From Sphingomonas sp. 37zxx (GTDB taxonomy: Bacteria; Pseudomonadota; Alphaproteobacteria; Sphingomonadales; Sphingomonadaceae): a stretch of 64,000 nucleotides of DNA. A program made the position numbers and the translations under genes. Within the stretch, counting starts at the first letter, position 1, and each line of letters begins with the position of its first letter. Below are positions 35,725 through 45,337 of this stretch, in pieces. The notes under the pieces were generated by a model that had not been told where the DNA came from, did no database searches, and worked only from the letters and a program-made list of their open reading frames with translations. The stretch is from NCBI RefSeq assembly GCF_000786205.1, contig NZ_JROH01000004.1, positions 124,001 through 188,000 on the forward strand, read 5' to 3'.

Positions 35725-37194
35725 ATGTCCGAATACATCCTCGTCATCGACGCCGGCACTACCTCGACCCGCGCCATGCTGTTCACGCGCGATGGCCGCT
35801 GCCACGCGGCCACCGCCACCGCGCTGACCCAGCATTACCCCGAGCCCGGCCATGTCGAACACGACGCCGACGAAATCTGGACCAGTTCGCTCGGGGCCGC
35901 CCGTGCGATGATCGATCGCGCGGGCGGCCCCGACCACATCGCCGCGATCGGCATCGCCAACCAGCGCGAGACCGTGGTGTTCTGGGACCGCGACACCGGC
36001 GAAGCATTGGCCCCCGCGATCGTCTGGCAGGACCGCCGCACCGCGCCGATGTGCCGCGCCTGGCGCGAATCGGGCGAAGAACCCGGCGTTCAGGCGCGCA
36101 CCGGACTGTTGCTCGATCCTTATTTTTCGGGGACCAAGATCGCCTGGGCGCTCGAACATTGGCCGCAGTTGCGCGCGGCGGGGTCTTCGCTGGCGATCGG
36201 CACCGTCGAAAGCTGGCTGGTGTGGAAGCTCACCGGCGGCGAACATATCACCGATGCCACCAACGCATCGCGCACCCTGTTAATGGCGCTGGGCAGTGGC
36301 AGTTGGGACGACGGGCTGATCGACCTGTTCGGCGTGCCGCGCGGCGCGCTGCCGCATATCGTCGACAATGCCGGCCACCTTGCCGACACCAGCATCTTCG
36401 GCGGGCGAATCGCGATCTGCGGCATGGCGGGCGATCAGCAGGCGGCAACGATCGGGCAGGCCTGCCTGGCCCCCGGCCAAAGCAAGGCGACCTTCGGCAC
36501 CGGCGCATTCGTCCTTACCAATTGCGGCCACACCCCACCCACCTCGCGCCACCGCCTGCTTGCCACCGTCGGCTGGCAGATCGGCGGCAGGCGAACCTAT
36601 GCACTCGAAGGATCGGTGTTTGTCGCGGGCAGCCTGATCCAATGGCTGCGCGATTCGCTGCAAATCATCGCCAGCGCCGACGAAACCGAAGCGCTGGCGC
36701 GATCGGTGCCCGACAATGGCGGCATCTATCTGGTGCCAGCGCTCGCCGGGATCGGCGCACCCTGGTGGGAGCCAGCCGCGCGCGCCGCGATCACCGGCCT
36801 CAGCTTCGCCACCGGCCGCGCGCATCTGGTCCGCGCCGCGCTCGAGGCGATGGCGCACCAGAGCCACGACCTGAAGACCGCCTTCGCCGCCGACGGTGCC
36901 GATTGGGCAACGCTGCGGATCGATGGCGGCATGGTCGCCAACGACTGGATGGCGCAGGATTTGGCCGACATGCTTGGGCTTCCCGTCGAGCGGCCGAATT
37001 TTACCGAAACCACCGCTTTGGGTGCGGCCATGCTCGCAGGCGTCGGCTGCGGCTGGTTTGCCTCGCTGGACGAAGCCGCAGCGATGCGCGGCGAGGTGGA
37101 AACCTTCCTGCCCGCCAGCGACGAACCGCGCCGCCAAGCCCGGCTGGACGGCTGGCAGGCGGCAATGCGCCAAGTGGTCGAATCAGCGCGCTAA
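35725..37194 (+). CDS. glpK: Glycerol kinase
   Basis: Phosphorylates glycerol to glycerol-3-phosphate. FGGY-kinase motifs are clear: VIDAGTTSTRAMLF (ATP phosphate binding), NQRETVVFWDRDTGEALAPAIVWQDRRT (about residues 84-111), GMAGDQQAATIGQAC, and WWEPAARAAITGLSF near the C-terminus. At 489 residues it is the expected length. No glpF or glpD is next to it. ATG 35725 begins 123 bases after the divergent AI-2E gene; that gap shows no clear promoter. Confidence 0.93.
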   Translation: MSEYILVIDAGTTSTRAMLFTRDGRCHAATATALTQHYPEPGHVEHDADEIWTSSLGAARAMIDRAGGPDHIAAIGIANQRETVVFWDRDTGEALAPAIVWQDRRTAPMCRAWRESGEEPGVQARTGLLLDPYFSGTKIAWALEHWPQLRAAGSSLAIGTVESWLVWKLTGGEHITDATNASRTLLMALGSGSWDDGLIDLFGVPRGALPHIVDNAGHLADTSIFGGRIAICGMAGDQQAATIGQACLAPGQSKATFGTGAFVLTNCGHTPPTSRHRLLATVGWQIGGRRTYALEGSVFVAGSLIQWLRDSLQIIASADETEALARSVPDNGGIYLVPALAGIGAPWWEPAARAAITGLSFATGRAHLVRAALEAMAHQSHDLKTAFAADGADWATLRIDGGMVANDWMAQDLADMLGLPVERPNFTETTALGAAMLAGVGCGWFASLDEAAAMRGEVETFLPASDEPRRQARLDGWQAAMRQVVESAR

Positions 37195-37262
37195 GCTTTC
37201 AGTCACCATTTTATACTAATCTGCAGGTTCGGAGTCGGTACCCACCCGCGAAGGAGCGGATC

Positions 37263-37580
37263 ATGCGCCAAGCCGCAACGAAGCCCAGCGAACAGCGCGC
37301 CTATTGCCGCATCTCGCTATCGGCCCCGGCTCGCGTCTCGGAACCCTATTACGGTCAACACGCCGTCGAGCTGCTCGATATTTCGCCGAGCGGCGCACGT
37401 ATCGCCACGTTCCGGCAATTTCAGGTCGATCAAAATATCTATCTGACGATCGACACGATGCAGGCGATCAAATGCGATGTCCGCTGGGTCGTACCCGGCG
37501 AGATAGGCGTGAGCTTTTGCAATCGGTTACACCCATCGGTGGTCGACCACATCGCTGCCAACAACCCGGCAAGCCGCTGA
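37263..37580 (+). CDS. PilZ domain protein
   Basis: A 105-residue single PilZ domain, the usual c-di-GMP receptor. The beta-barrel motif DISPSGARI corresponds to the conserved (D/N)xSxxG element; the N-terminal arginine motif is reduced to YCRISLSAPARV, so c-di-GMP binding is likely but not certain. AAGGAG lies 6 bases before the ATG. It sits directly upstream of an EAL phosphodiesterase gene on the same strand. Confidence 0.87.
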   Translation: MRQAATKPSEQRAYCRISLSAPARVSEPYYGQHAVELLDISPSGARIATFRQFQVDQNIYLTIDTMQAIKCDVRWVVPGEIGVSFCNRLHPSVVDHIAANNPASR

Positions 37581-37600
37581 AACGATGCTGCCGCCGGCGG

Positions 37601-37618
37601 CTTGGCCGCTCGGCCAAG
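37601..37618. terminator. Hairpin between the PilZ and EAL genes
   Basis: CTTGGCCG and CGGCCAAG pair perfectly around two bases, and a second hairpin (AACCGG..CCGGTT) follows at about 37622. No T-run is visible, so it may attenuate rather than terminate. Confidence 0.4.
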
Positions 37619-37701
37619 TGGAACCGGGCGCCGGTTACTCTATGATAGCTATAGCCGGCTTTCTTCCCGCTAGCATGAGATCGAACGAATAAGGACGAAA
37701 T

Positions 37702-38469
37702 GTGCAGGCAGGTTGTCAGGGATGCAGGTCGCCGGGTCAGGCCATGGACATCGCCATGGCATTCCAGCCGATCATCGATGCGCAGACCGGGCAAGTCTAT
37801 GCCTATGAAGCGCTGGTGCGCGGGGCCAATGGCGAGCCGGCCGCCGAGGTAATCGCGCGGGTAACGCCCGAAAATCGCTATGCCTTTGACCAGCAATGCC
37901 GGGTCGCGGCGATCGAGGGCGCGGTGGCCGCAGGGATTCTGAAAACCGGCGCGCGGCTGTCGATCAATTTCCTGCCCAACGCCGTTTATTCACCCGCCGC
38001 CTGCATCCAGCTTACGCTCAAGACCGCGCAGGCGACCGGCTTTCCGCCTGACCGGCTGATCTTCGAATTCACCGAAGACGAAGAGATGGCCGACACCGAC
38101 CATGTCAAACATATCGTCGAAACCTATCAGAAAATGGGCTTCGCCACCGCGATCGACGATTTCGGCGCGGGTCATGCCGGGCTTGGGCTGTTGGCCAAGT
38201 TCCAGACCGACATCATCAAGATCGACATGGAGTTGGTCCGCAATCTTGACGCCAGCCTGCCGCGCCGGCTGATCCTGGACGGCGTGGTCCGCATCGCCGC
38301 CTCGCTCAATATCCTGGTGATCGCCGAGGGGATCGAAACCGAGGGCGAATATGCCGCGATCCGCACGCTCGGCATTCGTTATGTCCAGGGCTATCTATTT
38401 GCGCGCCCCGGCTTTCGTGAATTGCCTCAGGTGGTGATGCCCGGCCAGGATTTCGCCGCCGTCGCCTGA
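37702..38469 (+). CDS. EAL domain c-di-GMP phosphodiesterase
   Basis: A free-standing EAL domain of 255 residues that should hydrolyse c-di-GMP to pGpG. All usual catalytic elements are visible: YEALVRG (the EAL triplet), INFLPN, the FEFTE glutamate, AIDDFGAG, IKID with the catalytic lysine, and AEGIETEGE with VQGYLFARP. The GTG start at 37702 is favoured by AAGGA six bases upstream; ATG 37744 is an alternative. No GGDEF or sensor domain is attached, so regulation must come from partners. Confidence 0.92.
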   Translation: MQAGCQGCRSPGQAMDIAMAFQPIIDAQTGQVYAYEALVRGANGEPAAEVIARVTPENRYAFDQQCRVAAIEGAVAAGILKTGARLSINFLPNAVYSPAACIQLTLKTAQATGFPPDRLIFEFTEDEEMADTDHVKHIVETYQKMGFATAIDDFGAGHAGLGLLAKFQTDIIKIDMELVRNLDASLPRRLILDGVVRIAASLNILVIAEGIETEGEYAAIRTLGIRYVQGYLFARPGFRELPQVVMPGQDFAAVA

Positions 38470-38485
38470 GGCATATCGCCGCGGT

Positions 38486-40237
38486 TCAAGCCACCGCCGG
38501 CTCGAACATCGCGCGCAATTCCTTTTTCAATATCTTGCCATTGGCGTTGCGCGGCAGCACCGCATCGACGAACTTCACCGCCACCGGTACCTTGAACCCT
38601 GCCAGATGCTTGCCGACCCAGGCTTGCAGCTCGGCCTCGGTCGCCGAACAGCCGGGGCATAGATGCACCACCGCCGCCGGCTCTTCGCCCAGCGTCCGGT
38701 GCGGCACCCCCACCAGCGCGGCGTCGGTCACCGCCGGATGCGCATAGAGGACATTCTCTACCTCGATCGAATAGATGTTCTCACCGCCGCGGATGATGAT
38801 GTCCTTGGCGCGATCGACGATGTAGCAAAATCCTTCGTCGTCGAGCTTGGCGAGGTCGCCGGTGCGCACCCAGCCGTCGATAAAGGTTTCGGCGGTCGCT
38901 TCGGGCTTGTTCCAATATCCCTTCACCACCATCGGCCCGCGCGCCCATAATTCGCCGACTTCGCCGATCGCCAGCTGGGCCGCGCCATCGGGCGACATGA
39001 TCTTTAGTTCAGCAACCGGCACCGGCGGGCCGCAGCTATCGGGGCGGTTGAGATAATCCTCGCCCTGATGGCTGGTCACCGTCGCCATCGTTTCGGTCAT
39101 GCCCCAGCCATTGCCGGGCAGCGCGCCGAACTCCTGGTAAATGCGCCGCACCAGTTCGGGGGCCGAGGGTGCCCCACCATAGGAGATATTCTCCAGGCTC
39201 GACAGGTCGTATTTGGCGCGATCGGGATGTTCGAGCAATTGCCAGGCGATCGTCGGCACCCCGCCGGTGGCATGGATATGCTCGCGCTCGATCAGCTTAT
39301 ACGCCTCTATCGTGTCCCATTTCCGCATCAGCACGATCGTGCCGCCGGCCACGATGTTACCCATCAGGAACGCGCTGCACGCCGTGACGTGGAAGAAGGG
39401 AATGACGATCAAATTGATCTTGGGCTCGGGCATGGGCGGGGGCACTTCGCCGCGCCGCAGCAGCATCCGCGCCGCGCCGTAACCGGTCGAAAAAATGTTC
39501 GACAGCATGTTGCGATGGGTGCCCAATGCGCCCTTGGGATGGCCGGTGGTGCCGCTGGTGTAAAAGATCGCGACCTCGTCATCGGCGCGGATCGTCATCG
39601 CGATTTCGGGCAGGCCGATTTCATCGAGCGATGCCCAGGTCGTCGGCGGCCCGACCAATGTTTCAAACGCTTCGGCCTTGCCCTCCAGCGGCCCCTTGGC
39701 GCGGGTGACCAGGATATGCGCGACGCCGGGCATCGCAGGGTAATGCTCGGCCAGCCGCACATGGCGCTCGCCATCGAGGATCAGCAGCTTCGCGCCCGAA
39801 TCATTGACGCCATATTCAAGCTCGGCCCCGGTCCACCAGGCGTTCAGCGGCACCGCGATCGCGCCGATCGCGGTCACCGCGAAGAATATCTGCGTCCATT
39901 CGGGCAGGTTACGCATTGCAAACGCCACCCGGTCGCCCCGGCCGATCCCCATTGCGATCAGCTTATGCGCCAGATGCGCGACCGCGCGGAAATGCGAATC
40001 ATAGCTGATCCGTTCCTCCTCATGGATCAGGAACAACCGGTCGCCATGACTGCGCGAGAACATCGTCAACAGCGCCAGGCTGGCGGGGGCATGTTTCCAC
40101 ACCCGCGTCAGCACGCCGCGAATATCGACCGTCTCATATTCGAATCGCTGTCCAGGCGCGGTCAGCAGCGCCTCGATCTGCGCCAGCGTCATCTTGGGCC
40201 ATGCAGGGTCGAGCGCGACGAGCGGGTCTTGGGCCAA
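38486..40237 (-). CDS. Class I adenylate-forming acyl-CoA ligase
   Basis: Activates a carboxylic acid to its CoA thioester through an acyl-AMP. The AMP-binding motif IFYTSGTTGHPKGALGTHRN (about residues 213-232), the A8 hinge VRTGDLAKLDDEGF and the catalytic lysine motif near the end, PRNANGKILKKELR, are all present. At 583 residues it fits long-chain or aromatic acyl-CoA ligases; the substrate is not clear. The start is TTG 40237 with GGAG nine bases upstream. It is divergent from the fatty-acid oxidation gene at 40503. Confidence 0.92.
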   Translation of the reverse strand: MAQDPLVALDPAWPKMTLAQIEALLTAPGQRFEYETVDIRGVLTRVWKHAPASLALLTMFSRSHGDRLFLIHEEERISYDSHFRAVAHLAHKLIAMGIGRGDRVAFAMRNLPEWTQIFFAVTAIGAIAVPLNAWWTGAELEYGVNDSGAKLLILDGERHVRLAEHYPAMPGVAHILVTRAKGPLEGKAEAFETLVGPPTTWASLDEIGLPEIAMTIRADDEVAIFYTSGTTGHPKGALGTHRNMLSNIFSTGYGAARMLLRRGEVPPPMPEPKINLIVIPFFHVTACSAFLMGNIVAGGTIVLMRKWDTIEAYKLIEREHIHATGGVPTIAWQLLEHPDRAKYDLSSLENISYGGAPSAPELVRRIYQEFGALPGNGWGMTETMATVTSHQGEDYLNRPDSCGPPVPVAELKIMSPDGAAQLAIGEVGELWARGPMVVKGYWNKPEATAETFIDGWVRTGDLAKLDDEGFCYIVDRAKDIIIRGGENIYSIEVENVLYAHPAVTDAALVGVPHRTLGEEPAAVVHLCPGCSATEAELQAWVGKHLAGFKVPVAVKFVDAVLPRNANGKILKKELRAMFEPAVA

Positions 40238-40502
40238 GGCATGTCTCTCCGATAGTTGAATGTCGGGTTTGGGCTTTTGCCCTTGGGCGTAAGGTTAGTA
40301 TTGATTCGCGATACACTCAAGGCAATAGAGGAACCGCACGCTTCTGCGGTGCCCCGTTGCGCTGGTTTCGAATGGAAGGTACGCATTTCCCATGATGACC
40401 GTCGCGCCTGCCCCGACGCCGATGACGACGGCACCGCTCTTCACCCCGGCCACCGCGCCGTAACGCCACCCCGTTCGCCCGACTATCGGAGAAACGACAC
40501 CC

Positions 40503-42527
40503 ATGACCTCGCCCATCACCACCGCCCGCCACGGCGACATACTTGTCGTCACCTCAAACAATCCGCCGGTCAACGCGCTGGGGGCTGCCGTCCGCACCGG
40601 CCTCGACGCGGCGCTGAAGGAAGCCGCCGACGAATCGATCACCGCCGTCATCATCACCTGCGCCGGCAAGACTTTTTTCGCAGGGGCCGACATCACCGAA
40701 TTCGGCAAGCCGCCGGTCGAGCCGTTGCTCCCGACGTTGGTCGACTCGATCGAGGCGCTCGACAAGCCGGTGATCGCGGCGATCCACGGCACCGCACTTG
40801 GCGGCGGGTGCGAGGTCGCGCTTGCCTGCCATTATCGCATCGCCGTCCCTTCGGCGAAATTGGGCGTGCCCGAGGTGAAGCTGGGCCTGCTGCCCGGCGC
40901 TGGCGGTACGCAGCGGCTGCCGCGAGTCGCTGGCGTCGAACTTGCGCTCGAAATGACCGCCAAGGGCGATCCGATCTCAGCGAAGAAGGCGCACGACGCC
41001 GGGCTGGTCGATCGGCTGGCGGGTGAAGCCAGCCTGCTCGACGACGCGCTCGCCTTCGCCGCCGAAGTCGCCGCCGCGCGTCCGCTGCCGCGCGCCAGCG
41101 AAAAGACCGCCACCGCCGATGCCCAGGTCTTTGCCGATTTCCGCAAGGCCAATGCCCGCCGCTTTCGCGGCTTCGACGCGCCCGAGGCCAATATCGCCTG
41201 CGTCGAAAAGGCGACGCAGGTACCGTTTGTCGAAGGGATCCAGTTCGAACGCGAAAGCTTCATGAAGCTGATGTTCGGCGTGCAATCGGCAGCGCAGCGG
41301 CACATTTTCTTTTCCGAACGCAAGGCATCGAAGATCGACGGCATCGCACCCGACATCGCGCTTCGCGACATCAAGCGTGTCGGCGTCATCGGCGCTGGCA
41401 CGATGGGCGGCGGCATCGCGATGAACTTCCTGTCGGCGGGCATCCCGGTGACGATCGTCGAGATGCAGCAGGAAGCGCTCGATCGCGGCACCGGCGTCGT
41501 CCGCAAGAATTACGAGGCATCGGCGGCCAAGGGCCGGATCAAGCCCGAACAGGTCGAACAGGCGATGGGCGCGCTGAGCCCCACGCTTTCGCTCGACGAC
41601 CTTGCCGATTGCGACCTGATTATCGAGGCGGTCTATGAGAATATGGACGTCAAGAAGGAGCTGTTCGGCAAGCTCGACAAGATCGCCAAACCCGGCGCGA
41701 TCCTCGCCTCGAACACCTCCTATCTCAACGTCGACGAAATCGCTGCAGCTACCTCCCGTCCGCAAGACGTGCTTGGCATGCACTTCTTCTCGCCCGCCAA
41801 TGTGATGAAATTGCTCGAAGTCGTGCGCGGGGCCAAGACCGCCGACGATGTGCTCGCCACCGTGATGGCGCTGGGCAAGACGATCCGCAAAGTCGCGGTC
41901 GTCTCGGGCGTCTGCCACGGTTTCATCGGCAACCGCATGCTGATGCCGCGTCAGGTAGAGGCGATGAAGCTGCTGATGGAGGGAGCCACCCCCGAACAGA
42001 TCGACAAGGTCCATGTCGCCTTCGGCATGCCGATGGGGCCGTTCCAGATGAGCGACCTGGCCGGCGTCGACATCGGCTGGCACCGCGATCCCACCCGCAT
42101 CGAAAATATCCGCGACGCGCTGGCCGCCGAAAAGCGCTGGGGGCAAAAGACCCAGGCGGGCTTTTATGACTATGACGAAAAGCGGAACCCCTCGCCCAGC
42201 CCGCGCGTCGCCGAGATCATCGAGGAATTCCGGGCGAAAACGGGTGCCGTGCAGCACGACATCACCGATGAGGAAATCGTCGAACGCACGCTCTACACGA
42301 TGGTCAACGAAGGCTCGCTGATCCTTGAGGAAGGCATGGCACAGCGCGCGAGCGACATCGATGTCGTGTGGATCTATGGCTATGGCTGGCCGGTCTATCG
42401 CGGTGGCCCGATGTTCTGGGCCGATACCGAGGGGCTGAAGAAGATCGTCGCCGGGCTGGAGAAGCACGGCTTCGAGGTCGCAAAGCTGCTGCGCGACAAG
42501 GCCGACAAGGGCGAGCGCTTCAATTGA
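40503..42527 (+). CDS. Bifunctional enoyl-CoA hydratase / 3-hydroxyacyl-CoA dehydrogenase
   Basis: Carries out the middle two steps of beta-oxidation. The N-terminal hydratase domain keeps the two catalytic glutamates ([10 protein letters not shown] and GVPEVKLG); the dehydrogenase begins at about residue 293 with the NAD motif [17 protein letters not shown], followed by [17 protein letters not shown] and the C-terminal helical domain. At 674 residues it is closer to FadJ or peroxisomal-type enzymes than to FadB. No fadA-type thiolase lies in the window. The 265-base gap upstream contains only weak promoter-like sequence (TTGATT-17-AATAGA near 40301). Confidence 0.94.
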   Translation: MTSPITTARHGDILVVTSNNPPVNALGAAVRTGLDAALKEAADESITAVIITCAGKTFFAGADITEFGKPPVEPLLPTLVDSIEALDKPVIAAIHGTALGGGCEVALACHYRIAVPSAKLGVPEVKLGLLPGAGGTQRLPRVAGVELALEMTAKGDPISAKKAHDAGLVDRLAGEASLLDDALAFAAEVAAARPLPRASEKTATADAQVFADFRKANARRFRGFDAPEANIACVEKATQVPFVEGIQFERESFMKLMFGVQSAAQRHIFFSERKASKIDGIAPDIALRDIKRVGVIGAGTMGGGIAMNFLSAGIPVTIVEMQQEALDRGTGVVRKNYEASAAKGRIKPEQVEQAMGALSPTLSLDDLADCDLIIEAVYENMDVKKELFGKLDKIAKPGAILASNTSYLNVDEIAAATSRPQDVLGMHFFSPANVMKLLEVVRGAKTADDVLATVMALGKTIRKVAVVSGVCHGFIGNRMLMPRQVEAMKLLMEGATPEQIDKVHVAFGMPMGPFQMSDLAGVDIGWHRDPTRIENIRDALAAEKRWGQKTQAGFYDYDEKRNPSPSPRVAEIIEEFRAKTGAVQHDITDEEIVERTLYTMVNEGSLILEEGMAQRASDIDVVWIYGYGWPVYRGGPMFWADTEGLKKIVAGLEKHGFEVAKLLRDKADKGERFN

Positions 42528-42546
42528 GCGCTGACCGGTCGAAGCT

Positions 42547-42667
42547 CCTCCCCGGCACGGGGAGGGGGACCGCCAAAGGCGGTGGAGGGGGCTCGCCGCA
42601 AGCGCATCGTTCGTGGAGCGCCCCCTCCGTCAGCGCTTCGCGCCGCCACCTCCCCGTACCGGGGAGG
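42547..42667. repeat. REPIN-like element, second subtype, before the amidase gene
   Basis: Two inverted ends, each reading inward as CCTCCCCGG..CGGGGAGG followed by a second small palindrome and GGAGGGGGC, bound the element. The right-hand end (GGGGAGG, 42661-42667) is 5 bases before the amidase ATG and is its apparent Shine-Dalgarno. The sequence differs from the CCCCTCCCGC subtype but matches the element before surE. Confidence 0.78.
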
Positions 42668-42672
42668 ATTGG

Positions 42673-44001
42673 ATGAACCCGCCCCTCACCGCCCACGCCA
42701 CCGCCGCCGCGATCCGCGCGGGCACCACCAGCGCGCGCGAGCAAGCGCTCGCCGCGATCGCGCGGATCGAGGCGCTCGATCCGGCGATCAACGCGGTGCC
42801 GGTGCGCGATTTCGAGCGGGCGCTTGCCGCCGCCGACGCCGCCGATGCGCGCCTTGCCGCGGGCGATACCGCGCCGCTGCTCGGCGTGCCGATGACGGTG
42901 AAAGAGGCGTTCGACATCGCCGGCCTGCCCACCCATTGGGGCTTTGCCGAGCATCGCAACAATATCGCGACCACCGACGCGCATGCCGTCGCTCGCCTGA
43001 AGGCGGCGGGTGCGATCATCCTGGGCAAATCTAACGTGCCCAAGGGGCTGGGCGACTGGCAATCGGTCAATTCGATTCACGGCCGCACCAATCATCCGCT
43101 CGATCCCGCGCGCACCCCCGGCGGCAGCTCAGGCGGCGGCGCGGCGGCGGTGGCGGCGGGGATGGTGCCGATCGAGCTTGGCAGCGACGTCGGCGGCTCG
43201 ATCCGGGTGCCCGCGCATTTCTGCGGCATTTGGGGGCACAAGCCGAGCTGGAACGCGATTTCGTCCGACGGCCATCGCTATCCCGGCACCGACGGGGCCG
43301 AAACGGTACTGGGGGTCATCGGCCCGCTCGCGCGTGATCCGCAGGATCTGGCGCTAATGACCGACCTGCTCGCCACGCTGCCGCTGCCGCGCCCGGCGGC
43401 GCGCGCCAGGCGCGTCCTGGTCCTGACCCAGCATCCCGAAACCCGCACCGCGCATGCGGTAACCGAGGGGGTCGAGCGCGCCGCAGCAGCGCTTGCCCGC
43501 GCCGGTGTCGAAGTCGTTCGCGACAGCGATCTGCTCCCCGATCTCACGCGCCAGCATGCCGCTTATGGCGATCTGCTGAACGTCACCTTCGCGCGCAGCA
43601 ATCCCGCGCTGCACCACACGCTGCCGTCGTTGCTGAAATGGCTCAGCATGCTCGATGCACAGGCACGCAGCACCCGCGCCTGGGGCGTGTTGTTCGGCGA
43701 GTTCGACGCGGTGATCGCGCCGCCCGCCGCGACCCAGGCGTTCGCGCATGACCACAGCCCGCTTGCCGACCGCACGCTCGACATTGATGGCACCCCCGGC
43801 CCTTATGACGCGCATCTCGCCTGGGCCGGCCTCGCCACTTATCCCGGCCTGCCCGCGACCTGCATGCCGGTCGGGCTGATCGATGGGCTGCCCACCGGGG
43901 TGCAGGTCATCACCAACCTTCACCAGGATCATCGCGCGATCGAAATTGCCGCGCTGATCGCCGAGCATCTTTCCCCGTCTCCACAAGGAGCAATCGCATG
44001 A
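42673..44001 (+). CDS. Amidase signature family enzyme
   Basis: A Ser-cisSer-Lys hydrolase. The triad is visible: lysine in [10 protein letters not shown], and the two serines in [11 protein letters not shown] and [16 protein letters not shown]. At 442 residues it is normal for the family, which includes amide hydrolases and GatA; no gatB or gatC is adjacent, so a metabolic amidase is more likely. ATG 42673 follows a G-rich Shine-Dalgarno that belongs to a REPIN-like repeat. The stop overlaps the next acyl-CoA dehydrogenase gene as ATGA. Confidence 0.9.
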   Translation: MNPPLTAHATAAAIRAGTTSAREQALAAIARIEALDPAINAVPVRDFERALAAADAADARLAAGDTAPLLGVPMTVKEAFDIAGLPTHWGFAEHRNNIATTDAHAVARLKAAGAIILGKSNVPKGLGDWQSVNSIHGRTNHPLDPARTPGGSSGGGAAAVAAGMVPIELGSDVGGSIRVPAHFCGIWGHKPSWNAISSDGHRYPGTDGAETVLGVIGPLARDPQDLALMTDLLATLPLPRPAARARRVLVLTQHPETRTAHAVTEGVERAAAALARAGVEVVRDSDLLPDLTRQHAAYGDLLNVTFARSNPALHHTLPSLLKWLSMLDAQARSTRAWGVLFGEFDAVIAPPAATQAFAHDHSPLADRTLDIDGTPGPYDAHLAWAGLATYPGLPATCMPVGLIDGLPTGVQVITNLHQDHRAIEIAALIAEHLSPSPQGAIA

Positions 44002-45179
44002 CCGATCTGGCCACCTTCCGCAGCGAAACCCGCGCCTGGCTCGAAGCCAATTGCCCGCCCGAAATGCGGGCACCCGTGCGATCGGACAAGGACATTTGCT
44101 GGGGCGGGCGCAATCCCGATTTTCAGCCGGGCCAGCGCGAATGGCTCGATGTGATGGCCTCGCGCGGCTGGACCGTGCCCGATTGGCCAACCCAATATGG
44201 CGGCGGCGGCCTCAGCCCCGCCGAAACCAAGGCACTGCGCGAGGAAATGGCGGCGCTGCATTGCCGTAACCCGCTCAACAGCTTCGGCATCTCGATGCTC
44301 GGGCCGGCGCTGCTCAAATACGGCACCGAAGCGCAAAAGCTCGACCATCTGCCCAAGATCGCGCGCGGCGAAATCCGCTGGTGCCAGGGCTATAGCGAAC
44401 CCAATGCCGGATCCGATCTCGCCAGCCTCGCCGCCTCGGCCGAGGACGCGGGCGATCATTATATCGTCAACGGGCAAAAGGTGTGGACCAGCTATGCCGA
44501 CAAGGCCGACTGGATCTTCTGCCTCGTCCGCACATCGAAGGAATCGAAGCAGGGCGGCATCAGCTTCGTGCTGTTCGACATGGCGAGCGAAGGCGTTTCG
44601 ACCAAGCCGATCCTGCTGATCTCGGGCTATTCGCCCTTTTGCGAAACCTTCATGGACAATGTCCGCGTCCCCAAGGCCAATCGCATCCATGACGAGAATA
44701 AGGGCTGGGACGTCGCCAAATATCTGCTGGGGCATGAGCGCGAGATGATCTCGGGCATGGGCCTGGCCAGTGCCGGCGGCGGCAACCCGCTGATCGAGGG
44801 TGCGATCGCTGCGGTTGGGCTGGACGCGCAAGGGCGGCTCGCCGATCCGTTGCTACGCGCCTCGATCGCCATGTTCGAAGTCCGCGCGCGCGCCTTCGGG
44901 GCGATGTCCGAACGCTTCATCGACGAACTCAAGGCGGGCCGCGCGCACCCGGCACAGCCGAGCATGATGAAATATTACGGCACCGAACTGAACAAGGCAC
45001 GCCACGAGCTGCAAATGGCGGCGGGCGGATCGGACGCACTCGAATGGGAAAGCGGCGCGTCAAATGGCGGCGCGGCGGCGCGTGCATGGCTTCGCACCAA
45101 GGCCAATTCGATCGAGGGCGGAACGAGCGAGATCCAGCTCAACATCGTCGCGAAACGGATTTTGGACTTGCCGGCATAA
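43998..45179 (+). CDS. Acyl-CoA dehydrogenase family protein (1)
   Basis: An FAD-dependent acyl-CoA dehydrogenase of 393 residues. The signature [15 protein letters not shown] is the FAD/substrate motif, then [19 protein letters not shown] and the C-terminal [25 protein letters not shown] lies six bases before the ATG, which overlaps the amidase stop. It is followed by a second acyl-CoA dehydrogenase gene, a paired arrangement typical of heterodimeric or ACAD10/steroid-catabolic enzymes in actinobacteria and sphingomonads. Confidence 0.92.
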   Translation: MTDLATFRSETRAWLEANCPPEMRAPVRSDKDICWGGRNPDFQPGQREWLDVMASRGWTVPDWPTQYGGGGLSPAETKALREEMAALHCRNPLNSFGISMLGPALLKYGTEAQKLDHLPKIARGEIRWCQGYSEPNAGSDLASLAASAEDAGDHYIVNGQKVWTSYADKADWIFCLVRTSKESKQGGISFVLFDMASEGVSTKPILLISGYSPFCETFMDNVRVPKANRIHDENKGWDVAKYLLGHEREMISGMGLASAGGGNPLIEGAIAAVGLDAQGRLADPLLRASIAMFEVRARAFGAMSERFIDELKAGRAHPAQPSMMKYYGTELNKARHELQMAAGGSDALEWESGASNGGAAARAWLRTKANSIEGGTSEIQLNIVAKRILDLPA

Positions 45180-45182
45180 CTA

Positions 45183-45314
45183 CCCTCCCCCGCCTGCGGG
45201 AGAGGCGCGAGACTTGGAGCGCGAATCGAACCTAGTCGCAGCGGTGAGGGTCTTCTCGTCCGCTGCGACAGGAAACAGGCTCTCACCCAACCCTCTCCCG
45301 CACGCGGGAGAGGG
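45183..45314. repeat. REPIN-like element between two acyl-CoA dehydrogenase genes
   Basis: A decayed CCCTCCCCCGC..GCGGGAGAGG end at 45183 and CCCTCTCCCGC..GCGGGAGAGGG at 45291-45314 face each other across about 80 bases. The interior CGCAGCGGTGAGGG and its counterpart suggest a third subtype. It also separates the two genes enough to affect coupled translation. Confidence 0.7.
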
Positions 45315-45337
45315 CTTTGAGAAGAAAAGAGAAGAAT

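Noticed and set aside
40256-40502. Short ORFs in the gap before the bifunctional hydratase/dehydrogenase
   Set aside because: No recognisable domain or ribosome binding site; better explained as promoter region.
42673-44001. The amidase as GatA of the tRNA amidotransferase
   Set aside because: No gatB or gatC nearby, and the gene is linked to acyl-CoA dehydrogenases.
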